The notes beneath the pieces are model-generated. The model ran no database searches. It was not told where the DNA came from and saw only the letters and a list, made by a program, of their open reading frames with translations. Shown piece after piece: positions 54,450 through 64,000 of a stretch of DNA of 64,000 nucleotides. Position 1 is the first letter of the stretch, and every line of letters begins with the position of its first letter. The position numbers were made by a program, and so were the translations under genes. Where the stretch lies: NCBI GenBank assembly GCA_948470475.1, contig OX419337.1, positions 28,823,872 to 28,887,871 of the forward strand, written 5' to 3'. The DNA is from Galaxea fascicularis. Taxonomy: Eukaryota > Cnidaria > Anthozoa > Scleractinia > Euphylliidae.

Positions 54450-55180
54450 TTTGTTGGCGAGTGAGGAGGTGTGCTTGTGACCTCTGTCCTGTTAAGCCCG
54501 GAGAATTAAAAGCTTTGAAGGGAGAAATTTTAGCTGCAGCAGCACACTAATGGTAAGTTTCGAGGGCTGTGACGCGTTTTTAGAACTTGAAATTTCAAGT
54601 CAAGTGATGACAGAGAATCGTGTAGTTTGGGAAGTTACGGGTTCGTTACTCGCGTTTTTACCTTGTAATAATAATTCACTAGCGCCATTTTAACGAGAGC
54701 GAACGAATGAATAAATAAAAACATATCAGAGCTGTGTACGAGTTAGAGATAACAAAATGAATTAGTTCGTCAAAGCCTTGTAATTTTTCCGGATTGGTTA
54801 ACCAACTTTGGTGTTGTACAGCGTCGTTCGCAGTTTTCGGTCTGTGCATGAAATCCTAAAGTTTCACTTTCGCTTGGTGCGCCCTTTATCTTGCTCAAAA
54901 GCGTTGTTAGTTTTTTTTTTTCAAATGGTGTTGGGCTCCCCCAGACGCAGAAAGGTTGAGTAGCAATCCCGCTCAGTTTTGTATAGCGTGTTTGTCGCAC
55001 AAATCTCATGTGCTTCATTTATTCCTTTCTCAGAAAGGACATTTCTACCGGGGAGATGACTGAACAAGAGAGAAGACTAAAGAATGGACGAGGACGAGCA
55101 CTGGAGGACACAAGGTGGACAAAGGAATGGAAGACATTAAGAACTTCACACAAGGACACAGAAAAACGATAAGATATAAT
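54450..55180 (+). other. Possible two-exon transcript of unknown nature
   Basis: ATG/GTAAGTTT at 54550 is a strong donor. TTCCTTTCTCAG/AAAGG ending at 55033 is a strong acceptor about 480 bp downstream. The second block has a 39-codon frame (MTEQERRLKNGRGRALEDTR and on) ending in TAA at about 55171. Splicing from the upstream ATG gives only a ten-codon peptide. It could be a non-coding RNA or a false signal. Confidence 0.2.
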
Positions 55181-55196
55181 TTTATTAACATGCACG

Positions 55197-55231
55197 AGTA
55201 CAAGCTGGAACTGCTTGTACTCGTGCTACTC
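55197..55231. repeat. Perfect hairpin GCACGAGTACAAGC
   Basis: GCACGAGTACAAGC, loop TGGAACT, GCTTGTACTCGTGC. A 14-bp perfect stem directly after the candidate transcript. It could be the tip of a small MITE or an RNA hairpin. Confidence 0.55.
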
Positions 55232-55261
55232 GTTATGTAAAACAGTTACCATAGTTTCACC

Positions 55262-56189
55262 AAAACAAACAAAACTGAACTGGAAAAAAATGATCAAAAA
55301 AGACTGAAAACACAATTGTTTTTCTTGGCTTTCCAAAGCTTTGGGGGATTTGAAAGTTGACATTGTTGAGAGACAGGAATAAGATAGGAAGAGAGTAGAA
55401 TCATTATACTGGGTAAATAATCGATCAATAAGTCAATGAATCTGAAACAAAAAAAAAAGCTTGAATTTGCAGGGCAATATAAAGTTGCCCATGTTTTCAT
55501 AAATTCGGAAAAATCATGAACATGTATAATAGTGGGACAAATGCAAACCGGGCCTAACCATTTGTTCCAATCGAAAGAAAATGAAAGGTTCAATTTTAAA
55601 TTAAATTCTACAGTTTTGGACTCGCATCTTTTTGTTTTGCTTCATCGTGGTAAAAACAAAACTAAAACTGATATCATAACTTGGCAGTTCCACCTTACAC
55701 TCTTGCTGTTGCTAAGGAAACGAAAGGTCCCTTTCATTTTTGTATTGTATCACGTAAAAGCGAGCCTATGGTTGGAATAATGCTGACGAAATTATAAAAA
55801 ACCCGCTAGAACAAATTTGGATCGGATTTGATCCAGTGGGGCAGATGTGAATGCTTTCAATTTTTTGTTGTATTCGACATTTTCTGGGATAATAGCCACA
55901 GTATTCATTGTCAGATTTGAGACAGATTCTTAAAAGAGATACTAAAATGTCGGTTGCAAGGAGCATTTTTTACTGGAGTTCATAAAATTTGACCGAGATT
56001 GGAATAATCCTGACGAAACGATCAAACTTCTTGTCGAATAAATTCACATCAGATTGACTTAAAATGGGCAAGAAATGAATGCTTTCAATTTTGGTTATAT
56101 TCCTTATCATATCTCTCAGTAGGCGCGCTGTGATTGGTCAAGGTTTCCTTTTCCGCGCGCCTGATTATCCTCAGAGATATAATAAATAT
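55262..56189. other. AT-rich stretch, nothing recognised
   Basis: Only short frames without domains. Two related sub-blocks (GGAATAATGCTGACGAAATT near 55773 and GGAATAATCCTGACGAAACG near 56000, each followed by a CAGATTTGA/TCAGATTGA and AATGCTTTCAATTTT context) suggest an old local duplication. Confidence 0.35.
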
Positions 56190-56347
56190 CTTACTAACCT
56201 CGTTTTCTCGGTCCGTACTGTAAGTTACGGATCCCCTTTTTTTCCCGTTGATTTATGGCCCGTGCGCTTTGCGCTTGGGCCATAAGTGAACGGGGAAAAA
56301 CTAGGTCCGTAATTTACAGTACAGGCCGAAAAAACGAGGTTAGTAAG
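56190..56347. repeat. Palindromic MITE with 42-bp arms
   Basis: CTTACTAACCTCGTTTTCTC and GGTCCGTACTGTAAGTTACG are mirrored by CGTAATTTACAGTACAGGCC and GAAAAAACGAGGTTAGTAAG. The inner part CCGTTGATTTATGGCCC / GGGCCATAAGTGAACGG continues the stem around a GCGCTTTGCGC core. Confidence 0.8.
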
Positions 56348-58380
56348 AAAAAAATAATGGCGACGTCATTTGCTTCTCATATGTTACCATCCCGGTGCTC
56401 ATCCTAATCATCATTATGGGACTACGGTGACGACGAAACTCTACAGAATTTTGGACGTGGTCTGCCTATGGCATCCCACGTAATTATTCTCTAAAGTATT
56501 CGGTAAATTTCTTAGAATGTTCGCACTTGGCTATTATTGACTTGAGTACAGCAAATCAAAATTCAATTTGAGCTTTTTTCTGTTTTGGCTTTAACAAAGC
56601 TTGATCTTCTGGACGTTTCAGGTTATAAGAGCACAGTGTACGAATACAATTCACGAGTTTTACTTGCTGTTGGCTTTAAACAGAATTATTCATTTGAGTT
56701 CCAAACTACGTAATTGCTGTTTAACGGTCGTAAGAAATGATTATCCGCCAAAGTCGGGTCTCAAAATATCCACCCGTGACTATTGTTAACGTGAGTACAA
56801 CAAGTCAACACTATGATTATCAAAATACGATTGGCGAATTTTTTTTTTCAACAAACGGAGATACAACTGAAGACTTTCTGACATGAAAGAAGTAGAAACA
56901 AAAAGTTAAATATGCAGACGAAGACTGAATATTCTTCACGAAAGGACCTTAATGTCTGGAGTATTTGATCAAAACCTGTTTTTTCTCCGACAGTCCTCTT
57001 CAATATCAAAATGTAAAGCAAATCAATAACGGGAAATTGAATTTTCAATTATTGTTATTTGCAGCTTTCCAAAAATTTAAAAATTAGGTTACATTTTGTC
57101 CTGTCATTTTAGTCTCGTTATTCCAACCAGACGTTAGCTTTGTATCATTTGATAGTTATTTACAAGATCTTGTTCAATTGAATCAGTGTTACTTGGGGCA
57201 CGAGAAACGAGTGAAAGCACATATCAACATTCATAAGAATATGGTGAAATGGTGTTTGCAAATTATTTTTTTTAACCAAAAAAAAAAACGTTTCAAATGT
57301 ATCCAAAGAGCCTCATTGACATCTACAAAAATTTCATCGTTATTATATCAGAGAGACTGAATAACTAATTTTGAAGACATCATGAGCCAACTGTCATGAA
57401 AGAATTAGAGAAATTATTGTGTTTGCCAAAATACTGTCCAGACATCATCAAAAACATTGTACAGTTATTTGTCAAATATATTTAAGGTGAACTTGAAAAT
57501 GGGTTGACCAGAGAAAATAACTACCCGAATGTGTTCTCGAATTTAACTGCACGCTGAAAATATTAAAATTTTGCTCGATAATCGGGACAAAATTGAAAAC
57601 AACGTGAAAAATTGTTCTGATGTTTTTAAAAGGGAATTTTCATGGAGAACAAATGCAGCAAATTATTTGAAATGAATGAGATGTTCCAACTCAATTGTTT
57701 GTTACCAAAAACGTGCTTTCGCCTGTTAGTTCCATCTTGTCCTCTGTAACATTGATAGTTGAACACGATATCTGCAAAGCCACATGACAAGTTATGGTTT
57801 TACAGCTCATCTTAAAATCCTTTTTCGCCTTATTAGTATCAAAGTTTTCGAGGTAAAGGTATTTTGTTTCCTGCTACAAAATCATTACAAACCTTATCAT
57901 GTGGCTACCACTTCGCAAGTGCAACTTAAAAGAATCTTAAGTACTTAAGTCATCGCTAAAATGAGCGAGAAATTAGCCAAGACTGAAATTTTATCAACTT
58001 TTTTTTTCTTGCGAAGTGGTGTATGCTTTATTTGGCGGGTTTAACTTTGTAGGGGTATTCTGTGATATTTTAGAAAAAATGTTCTGGGAGTACCCCGTTA
58101 AATTTTTTCTCAAAATTGTGTTCAGGGAAAACTCTGTGCAAAATGTTTCAGATTTTCTCGCCAAAAAAACTAAGAATATTTTTGAAAAAAAATTGTCACA
58201 CCTTTTAACAGATTTTTACTTAATTAATTAGCGCATTGTAAATGACATAAGATATTTTATTTAATAGACAGAATAAAAACACATTGAAACTGAACGTTTT
58301 TTGGCGAGAAAATTTGACCCTTTTGAACAGCAGTCACTACAGAGCTGTAAGAAAATTAAAAAAAAAAAAGCCATGGGTTA
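56348..58380. other. AT-rich stretch, no gene seen
   Basis: Very AT-rich with short frames only. No domain, tRNA or clear TIR pair was found. The tail (from about 58020) leads into the tandem repeat that follows. Confidence 0.35.
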
Positions 58381-58890
58381 TGGTAAAAAATTTCAACTTT
58401 GCTGAAATCTTGCACACAGCTCAAATAACAATAGAAATAATGTTTTCGAAGTTTTTAGAAACATTTATACGTGACTTCTAGACTCCTCTTTAAAATAGGC
58501 AAAGTTTCAGCCAAATTCCAAATTTGACCCAAAACCATGTGGTTCCCCCTTTGGGTTTTGCTCCAAATTTCAACTTTGCTGAAATCTTGTACACAGCTCA
58601 AATAAGAATAGAAATCATTTTTTCTTTAAGTTTTGAGAAGCATTTACATATGATTTCTAGACTCCTGTTTGAAATAGGCAAAGTTTCAGCCAAATTCCAA
58701 ATTTGACCCAAAACCATGTGGTTCCCCCTTTGGGTTTTGCTCCAAATTTCAACTTTGCTGAAATCTTGCACACAGCTCAAATAAGAATAGAAATAACGTT
58801 TTCGGAGTTTTTAGAAGCATTATAAAGGCAAAGTTTCAGCCAAATTCCAAATTTGACCCAAAACCATGTGGTACCCCCTTTGGGTTTTAA
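58380..58890. repeat. Tandem repeat, unit about 178 bp, three copies
   Basis: AAATTTCAACTTTGCTGAAATC starts units at about 58389, 58566 and 58745 (spacings 177 and 179). AAAACCATGTGGTTCCCCCT recurs at matching offsets, the last one with TACCCCCT. The last unit runs into the LINE fragment. Confidence 0.8.
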
Positions 58891-59134
58891 TCAAAGGTTT
58901 AATCGGCCAGGGACGCTACGGTCAGAGCAATACCTTTATTCGGAAGCGAAAAGAAAGTTGTTCAAGAATTGTCTCAAATTTCGCAAGGACAAGGGATATG
59001 AGTTTATCTGGACATATTATGGAGTGATATATTTGAGGCGTAATGAGCACACCCCAGCGTCACGTATCACATCAGTTGGGGATTTGGAAAAGCTGCAACC
59101 ACGACGATCAACATCTGAATCAATGAGTACATGA
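58885..59134 (+). pseudogene. LINE 5' ORF fragment with FP-like C-terminal domain
   Basis: An open frame encodes EQYLYSEAKRKLFKNCLKFR, KDKGYEFIWTYYGVIYLRRN and ITSVGDLEKLQ. This resembles the FP/L1-ORF1-like module (KGYK-[FY]-[IV]-W..G.I..RKNE) found in some LINE first ORFs. It ends at a TGA before the PHD/endonuclease frame. Probably the remains of the first ORF of the LINE that follows. Confidence 0.5.
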
Positions 59135-59199
59135 ACTACTGAAGCATCTGCCTAACCAAGCTAACTGCAAGAAAGTTATTTAGATGACTTAAGCTTAGA

Positions 59200-60950
59200 T
59201 AATGGTAGATACCCGTGCGCTATCTGTGCTAAGTTAATTAGGAGTAACGAGAGGAAATTGAAATGTAGTTTGTGTAATTTTTATTATCACTTTAATTGCA
59301 CCTCCCTTACTCTAGCTGATTACATGTACTTTAAGTCCAGTAACCTTGGGTGGACCTGCCAGATATGGAGCCGGTCAACTTTTCCATTTCACTCAATTGA
59401 AGATAATGAGCTTGTTGAGCTGTCCTACAATTCCAATTCCAATTTAAGCTGCTTGTGCTCAAAGAATAGTGTAAATGGTATTCTAGAAGATTTACCAGTG
59501 TTGCAGACTTTATCTAATATTGGTAATATTCCGCATTTATCTAATTTTGACCCTGAATCTAACACACCTTCCAAAGTCAATTTTAATTACTTTGATATAC
59601 ATAAATTTTACAGTTCGCCTGAAATGAATAGTTGCTCGAGCAAGGCATTTTCACTACTCAATTGTAATATAAGAAGTATTCAAGCAAACTTTGACAACCT
59701 AGTGCAATTGCTACGTGATTTGAATTATCCCTTCAACATTATAAGTCTATCGAAGACATGGCTTAGATCTTCTGAGAAAATTTGTAATCTTGACCTGCCT
59801 GGTTACTCATTTCTTTCTCAATCTACTATACTAAGGGCAGGTGGAGTTGGGTTGTATATTAAGAATGGTATTCAGTATAGTGTCAGACATGACCCTACCT
59901 CTAGCACTGATGAAAGTGAAATGTTATGGGTTGAAATTGAAAGTGACTTAGACAGCAATATAGTATGTGGTGTAGTATACCAGCATTCCCCCTTCCAATC
60001 TTGAAAAATTTTTGAATAACTTTTACTCTGCTATTGGTAAAATCAATCAAGAAAGGAAACTGCCTGATATCTCGTGACTTTAATGTTAATCTTTTGAACT
60101 ATGATAAACATCCCCTAATTCAGGATTTTATTAATACTTTAGGTTCATTATTTTTAGAACATCACATACTGAGACCAGCAAGAATTACTTATCATTCCTC
60201 TACAATGATTGATAACATATTCTGTAAATTCTACTGAATATCAAACAGTCAGTGGGAATTTATTACATGATCTAAAAGACCATTCGCTTAATTTCCTCAT
60301 CATTGAGAAGTTTGCTTTTCCAATACATAAAGAGAAAAGTTATAAACGAGATTATTCTAATTATAATAAAGAATCTTTTTTAAATGAATTAAGTTCCGTT
60401 GACTGGTCTAATCTACTTCATGGACTATCAGATACTACTGAAATATTTCATAAGTTTTATACGAAAGTAAGCAATATCATTAATAGACATTTACCCTTAA
60501 AGCCACTCACTCGAAAGGAATCTAAATTTCAAAGAAAGCCCTGGATTACTCAGGGATTAAAAACATCCATTGTTAATAAAAAAATATTAATAGGTTGTAT
60601 TGGCACTACCTGAAAACACATACATGTTACAGCCATACCAAATTTAAGTGCTATCGTAACAAAAGTAAAATAAATTATTATAAAGAATATTTCGTGATCA
60701 ACAAGGCAAAAATTAAAGAAATTTGGGTCTAAAGTCCAAAGGTTCCACCTCGCCTGGCAAGTTAATTATTAATGGACATGAGATTACAAATGATAACCCC
60801 ATTGCTGATCAATTGAATAAATTTTTCTCTAATTTTGGAAAAAACTTGGCCTCAGTTGTACCAAACCAAATCTACCATTTAATTACTATTTAGATAAACC
60901 GCAGACCTCTAGTTCTTTATTATCACCTACTAATTCAACTGAGATTCAAC
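59200..60950 (+). mobile_element. LINE 5' fragment: PHD finger and APE-type endonuclease, no RT
   Basis: 59206-60004 is open. A PHD-like finger is visible (CAIC, CSLC, YYHFNC, WTC). It is followed by an exonuclease-endonuclease-phosphatase domain with FSLLNCNIRSIQANFDNLVQ, DLPGYSF and AGGVGLYIKNG. The usual SETW catalytic motif reads SKTW, so the endonuclease Glu is lost. After a frame break near 60004 the motif RDFNVNLL (normally GDFN) and YHSSTMIDNIF continue, then a third frame from 60209 (SVDWSNLLHG, FYTKVSNIINRHLPLKP) ends at 60613. Sequence decays before any reverse transcriptase. CR1/L2-like by content. Confidence 0.8.
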
Positions 60951-60957
60951 TGGAAAC

Positions 60958-61053
60958 TAGCCTGCGAGAGCATCCGGTTTTTTCGGCTCAAGTTCCAAGT
61001 TTCACCCGCCGAGAGAAGCGACGACCGGAAATACGTCTGCTGGTCGCAGGCTA
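60958..61053. repeat. TAGCCT-type MITE R5, copy 3, with exact 9-bp target duplication
   Basis: Arms TAGCCTGCGA and TCGCAGGCTA, with further inner pairing of CCGGTTTTTTCGG-type words. ACTGGAAAC occurs at 60949-60957 and 61054-61062, a perfect 9-bp duplication. It inserted into the decayed LINE. Nine-base duplications are typical of Mutator-like transposases, so this is probably a MULE-mobilised MITE. Confidence 0.85.
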
Positions 61054-61159
61054 ACTGGAAACCATATTTACACAAATTGAGCAAGAAGATTTCAAGAGGT
61101 ATTGGAGTACTATCTAAAATTAGATATTAAACAGCAAGGCTGTGCTCTAAGAAAAGTAG

Positions 61160-61295
61160 TTGGGCGCCCAAACCTCTAAACCTTTGAAATCCAGGGCGCC
61201 CAGCAAATAAGTTTGGTGTAAAAACTAATATTTCCTGGTCGCCCAATGGCAAATGTAAGTCACCAGGGGCGACCGGGTGCCGCTAGAGCACAGCC
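61160..61295 (+). repeat. Interspersed repeat family R1, copy 3
   Basis: ACCTTTGAAATCCAGGGC, GTAAAAACTAATATTTCCTG and CCGGGTGCCGCTAGAGCACA, in the same order as 4599-4720. Non-coding. Confidence 0.65.
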
Positions 61296-61436
61296 TCGAA
61301 CAGGAACATATTACTTCAATTATATTATTCACTTATCTACCCCTTCCACACCTACGGTTTATCAATTTAAGGAAATACTTATAGTTCCACTCTCAGACTT
61401 TTAATAATTCTTCAAAAGAGAGCTATACCTACTATA

Positions 61437-61635
61437 ACGTTTTCGGTACCAACTGCTCTCCCAGAGCCAGAGTCAATTTGGATCAGTGAAGATAAAGAGC
61501 AGGAGGAACCAACCGACAAGCAAACTCTGCATGTGTTGGTACAAAATATCAAACCGACACCTTTGCCATTGCAAACACTAAAAAATACAACTAAAAATAA
61601 GAAGTTTATTGTAAAATGGTCGGCCTTTTGTTAAT
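61437..61635 (+). other. Coding-like segment A of a duplicated pair
   Basis: One frame reads LPEPESIWISEDKEQEEPTD, then KQTLHVLVQNIKPTPLPLQT and on to a stop near 61631. A similar segment (IWISADEEQEEPTEKPTQ) appears at 62086-62153, across the GATA microsatellite. I do not recognise the protein. The pair may be two exons or a tandem duplication of a gene fragment. Confidence 0.35.
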
Positions 61636-61756
61636 TGCTTCCAACTTTTAAAAAGGTGCACAGCTTAAACGGATTTAGTAATTACCCTTGTTGATGGTCT
61701 CATCAAATACTATCTGTTGGTAGAGGGGACCGACACATATGGTTGATTCCAAGAGA

Positions 61757-61774
61757 GAGAGCGATCGATCGATC

Positions 61775-61827
<53 letters not shown>

Positions 61828-62043
61828 GATAGATAGATAAGATAGATAGATAGATAGATAAGATAGATAGATAGGTAAGATAGATAAGATAGATAGATAA
61901 GATAGATAGATAGATAGATAAGATAGATAGATAGATAAGATAGATAGATAGATAAGATAGATAGATAGGTAAGATAGATAAGATAGATAGGTAAGATAGA
62001 TAAGATAGATAGATAGATAGATAGATAAGATAGATAGATAGGT

Positions 62044-62075
<32 letters not shown>
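61757..62075. repeat. (GATA)n microsatellite
   Basis: About 320 bp of GATA units with interspersed GATAAGATA and GGTAAGATA variants. The long Ile/Tyr/Leu/Ser frame on the minus strand is an artefact of the repeat. Confidence 0.95.
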
Positions 62076-62076
<1 letters not shown>

Positions 62077-62149
62077 GATAGATAATTTGGATCAGTGCAG
62101 ATGAAGAGCAAGAGGAACCAACAGAAAAGCCAACTCAGCAAGTTTACTT

Positions 62150-62957
62150 TTCTTAAGGTACAGGCTGTATTACTCCTTTTCAACGAGTTCTAACTTCGTC
62201 GTTGAGAGATTGCCATATTACGTGCGATTTATCTTGTAAACAGCCGTCTCATAATGGGTTTTTGGTGCAGACCTTGTGTCGCTGTTTTTGACAGAATCAG
62301 AAGAAGACTTATCTTTAAAGAAGGTGAATTTTCCGATGTTTAATGATGAATGAGATTTTATGTTTACTTTTGAGTTCTAGCTAATGGAACTGGGCGCTGT
62401 CTCTTGTTTACAGCTAGTTTACCTTTAAGTGAAGTTTTTGGATGGTTAAATGTAACATTTCTTTTGATTTAAACTGGCAAAATGTAACTTAAGAATGTAA
62501 CTTATTGCTTTACCTTAAATACTGTATTGTTTATTTGTTGTTCTGTTTCTTTATTGCTAAGGAAAAGTTTTGCAAGCGATTCGTGTTGTGATTCTTAATT
62601 AAATTTTTGGAGTTTCTGAACTGTCAATTCTTATGAAGACTTCTTTTAATTGGTTGTATCTAATTAGCATTAGGAAAACATATAAATAAGCGAACACTGT
62701 AAAGTTTGCAATTGTAGAGTTATTGTAGAAGAGGAGAGGCGTTGTATGAGGCGTAAGTAAAAGGCAAGAAAGGCAACTTGAAGAAAGAAGTTAAGAAGAC
62801 AGTGAGAAGAACTAAGCTTGGTTGCCAAAGTTGTAAGTGAAATATATCTATTGAAACTACTCAATTGTGTTGACTCCTTGAGTGTGGCTCTCCGCGAGTG
62901 GTTCTGCTAATCCCTCAGCAACAAGAAAAGGGGACGGTTTAACCAACCCTTTCTACA
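62150..62957 (+). mobile_element. 5' LTR of an LTR retrotransposon (left boundary unresolved)
   Basis: The right boundary is placed at TTTCTACA (62957), followed after one base by TGGTGCAGAATCCG, a plausible tRNA primer-binding site. A TATA-like TATAAATAAG is at 62681. The left end cannot be fixed because the 3' LTR lies outside the window; TGTAAC occurrences at 62453, 62475 and 62490 are candidates. Assignment rests mainly on the gag that follows. Confidence 0.6.
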
Positions 62958-63317
62958 GTGGTGCAGAATCCGCGGTGTGAATCCAGTCCCCTTTACCTGA
63001 GCAAACAGCCCGTGTCAACAGAAGAAAACGTCCCTATCGACGACCAAGAGTCAGCAGCAGACTCCCAACAGTTGGAAAAGCCACACGATTTGGCGAAAGA
63101 CGACGAAAGCAAGTTACCAACCTCGGCCAACCCAGATTACGTTTTCATTGCAGCTGGAGACGAGCATCTCCATCTTCTAAAGGAGTTGCAGAAAACCGTG
63201 GACCCCAACTTAACTGTTGCGGATCTGGAAGAATACGAGGACTTTGTTGAAGAACTCGCCCTGTTTGAAGACGACATTGAGATTGAACCAGAGCCCAACG
63301 ATTTTAATTTGTTTTAA
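62958..63317 (+). other. Open leader region between PBS and gag
   Basis: 119 codons are open without any ATG, reading acidic sequence (VADLEEYEDFVEELALFEDD). Absence of an ATG argues against independent translation. It could be part of a spliced or recoded product, or chance. Confidence 0.35.
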
Positions 63318-63404
63318 TTGTACATTATTCATGATTAGTCAGTAGTTGCTTTATTCATTGCTATTTATCTTATATTAGCTGTTGTTTCCTGTAACGCGCA
63401 GTGT

Positions 63405-64000
63405 ATGTCGACGCTTCGGTCTCCTATCTTTACACGTAGCAAATCCGCTTTTTGTCATGGAGATTGCAAATCACCCCTTATTGAAGAATTGCCTGACTCG
63501 AAATCCAACTCAAGTGATTCTGGGTTAAACGAAAACATGAGTAACACCGAAACAAGCCCAGGTTTGTCGAAAATTTTGCGCGAAATGGATAGGTTGTTCT
63601 TTCGCCAAAATGAGCATTTACAACAACTGATTCTTCACGAGCGCCAAAGGCCGTCAATTTGGAGTTGTTCTCGGGATACGAGTCACAAGACATTGATCAA
63701 TGGTTGGAAAAATTCGAAAACCGTGCTCGGGCAAGTCGCCATCGGATGGACGGCGCCTCTCGGGCTGCCGATTTGGCAAGTCACTTAACGGGCCCAGCGG
63801 AAACATTTTATTTTTCGTTAGATAAGGAGACAAGGCGCGACTTTGATGCTCTCACGGCAGCCTTAAAAGATCGATTTTCGTCTGATGATGTCAAGTGGAG
63901 GTTGCGCCAATCGCTAAGTTCGCGTAGACAAGGGCCAAAAGAATCTCTAGACTCGTATATCGAGTTCATTAACAGCACTTGCCAGAAACTCGGTGTTTCT
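63405..64000 (+). pseudogene. gag of a Ty3/Gypsy-like retrotransposon, frameshifted, cut by window end
   Basis: ATG at 63405 opens a frame with SLSKILREMDRLFFRQNEHL-type sequence (read as LSKILREMDRLF). After about 63650 the capsid-like sequence continues in another frame: LELFSGYESQDIDQWLEKFE, SHLTGPAETFYFSLDKETRR, ALKDRFSSDDVKWRLRQSLS and QGPKESLDSYIEFI. This resembles the retrotransposon gag (capsid) family. One base is gained or lost around 63640-63660, so the copy is broken unless that is a sequencing error. Protease, RT and integrase would be downstream of the window. Confidence 0.8.

Noticed and set aside
61710..62183. 157-codon minus-strand frame rich in Ile/Tyr/Leu/Ser
   Set aside because: It is the translation of the GATA microsatellite.

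Overview
The window looks like part of a cnidarian nuclear genome, most likely an anthozoan such as a stony coral. This is inferred from three things: short exons with canonical GT/AG junctions in long AT-rich introns, animal-type protein families, and an interspersed-repeat load (tRNA-headed SINEs, many palindromic MITEs, Penelope, CR1/L2-like and Ty3/Gypsy-like debris) that resembles what I know of coral assemblies. I have not matched it to a species.

Two host genes can be reconstructed. A CHMP2A-type ESCRT-III gene lies on the minus strand (9366 to 2685, eight exons). A receptor guanylate cyclase lies on the plus strand (15929 to 51340, 19 exons). Its exon lengths sum to 3051 nt, an uninterrupted frame of about 1016 residues: signal peptide, ANF-receptor ectodomain, one membrane segment, kinase-homology pseudokinase, coiled-coil linker and guanylate cyclase domain. 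The cyclase keeps its metal-binding aspartates and the Glu/Cys pair typical of GTP selectivity.

Almost everything else is mobile DNA, most of it in the cyclase introns. Intron 1 holds a 4.8-kb DNA transposon (17287-22095) with 61-bp terminal inverted repeats. It carries two convergent genes, a THAP-domain DDE transposase and a SWIM/YqaJ-type nuclease, an architecture like that described for ISL2EU-type PIF/Harbinger relatives. Next to it is a TTAA-flanked palindromic element with other elements nested inside. Intron 5 holds a decayed LINE broken by a MITE and an exact 231-bp tandem duplication, then a 69-bp minisatellite and several MITEs. Intron 6 holds an inverted SINE duplication, intron 15 a 4-bp satellite, and intron 17 a Penelope-like fragment between inverted satellite arms.

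From 51.3 to 58 kb I find no convincing gene, only small MITEs. From 58.4 kb to the end there are a ~178-bp tandem repeat, a 5' LINE fragment (FP-like, PHD finger, endonuclease), a GATA microsatellite, and the LTR, leader and frameshifted gag of an LTR retrotransposon running off the right edge.

The most system-like object is the two-gene THAP-transposase/YqaJ transposon. Also notable are the recurrent TTAA-flanked elements, a small MITE family with 9-bp target duplications, and the Penelope fragment in satellite arms.
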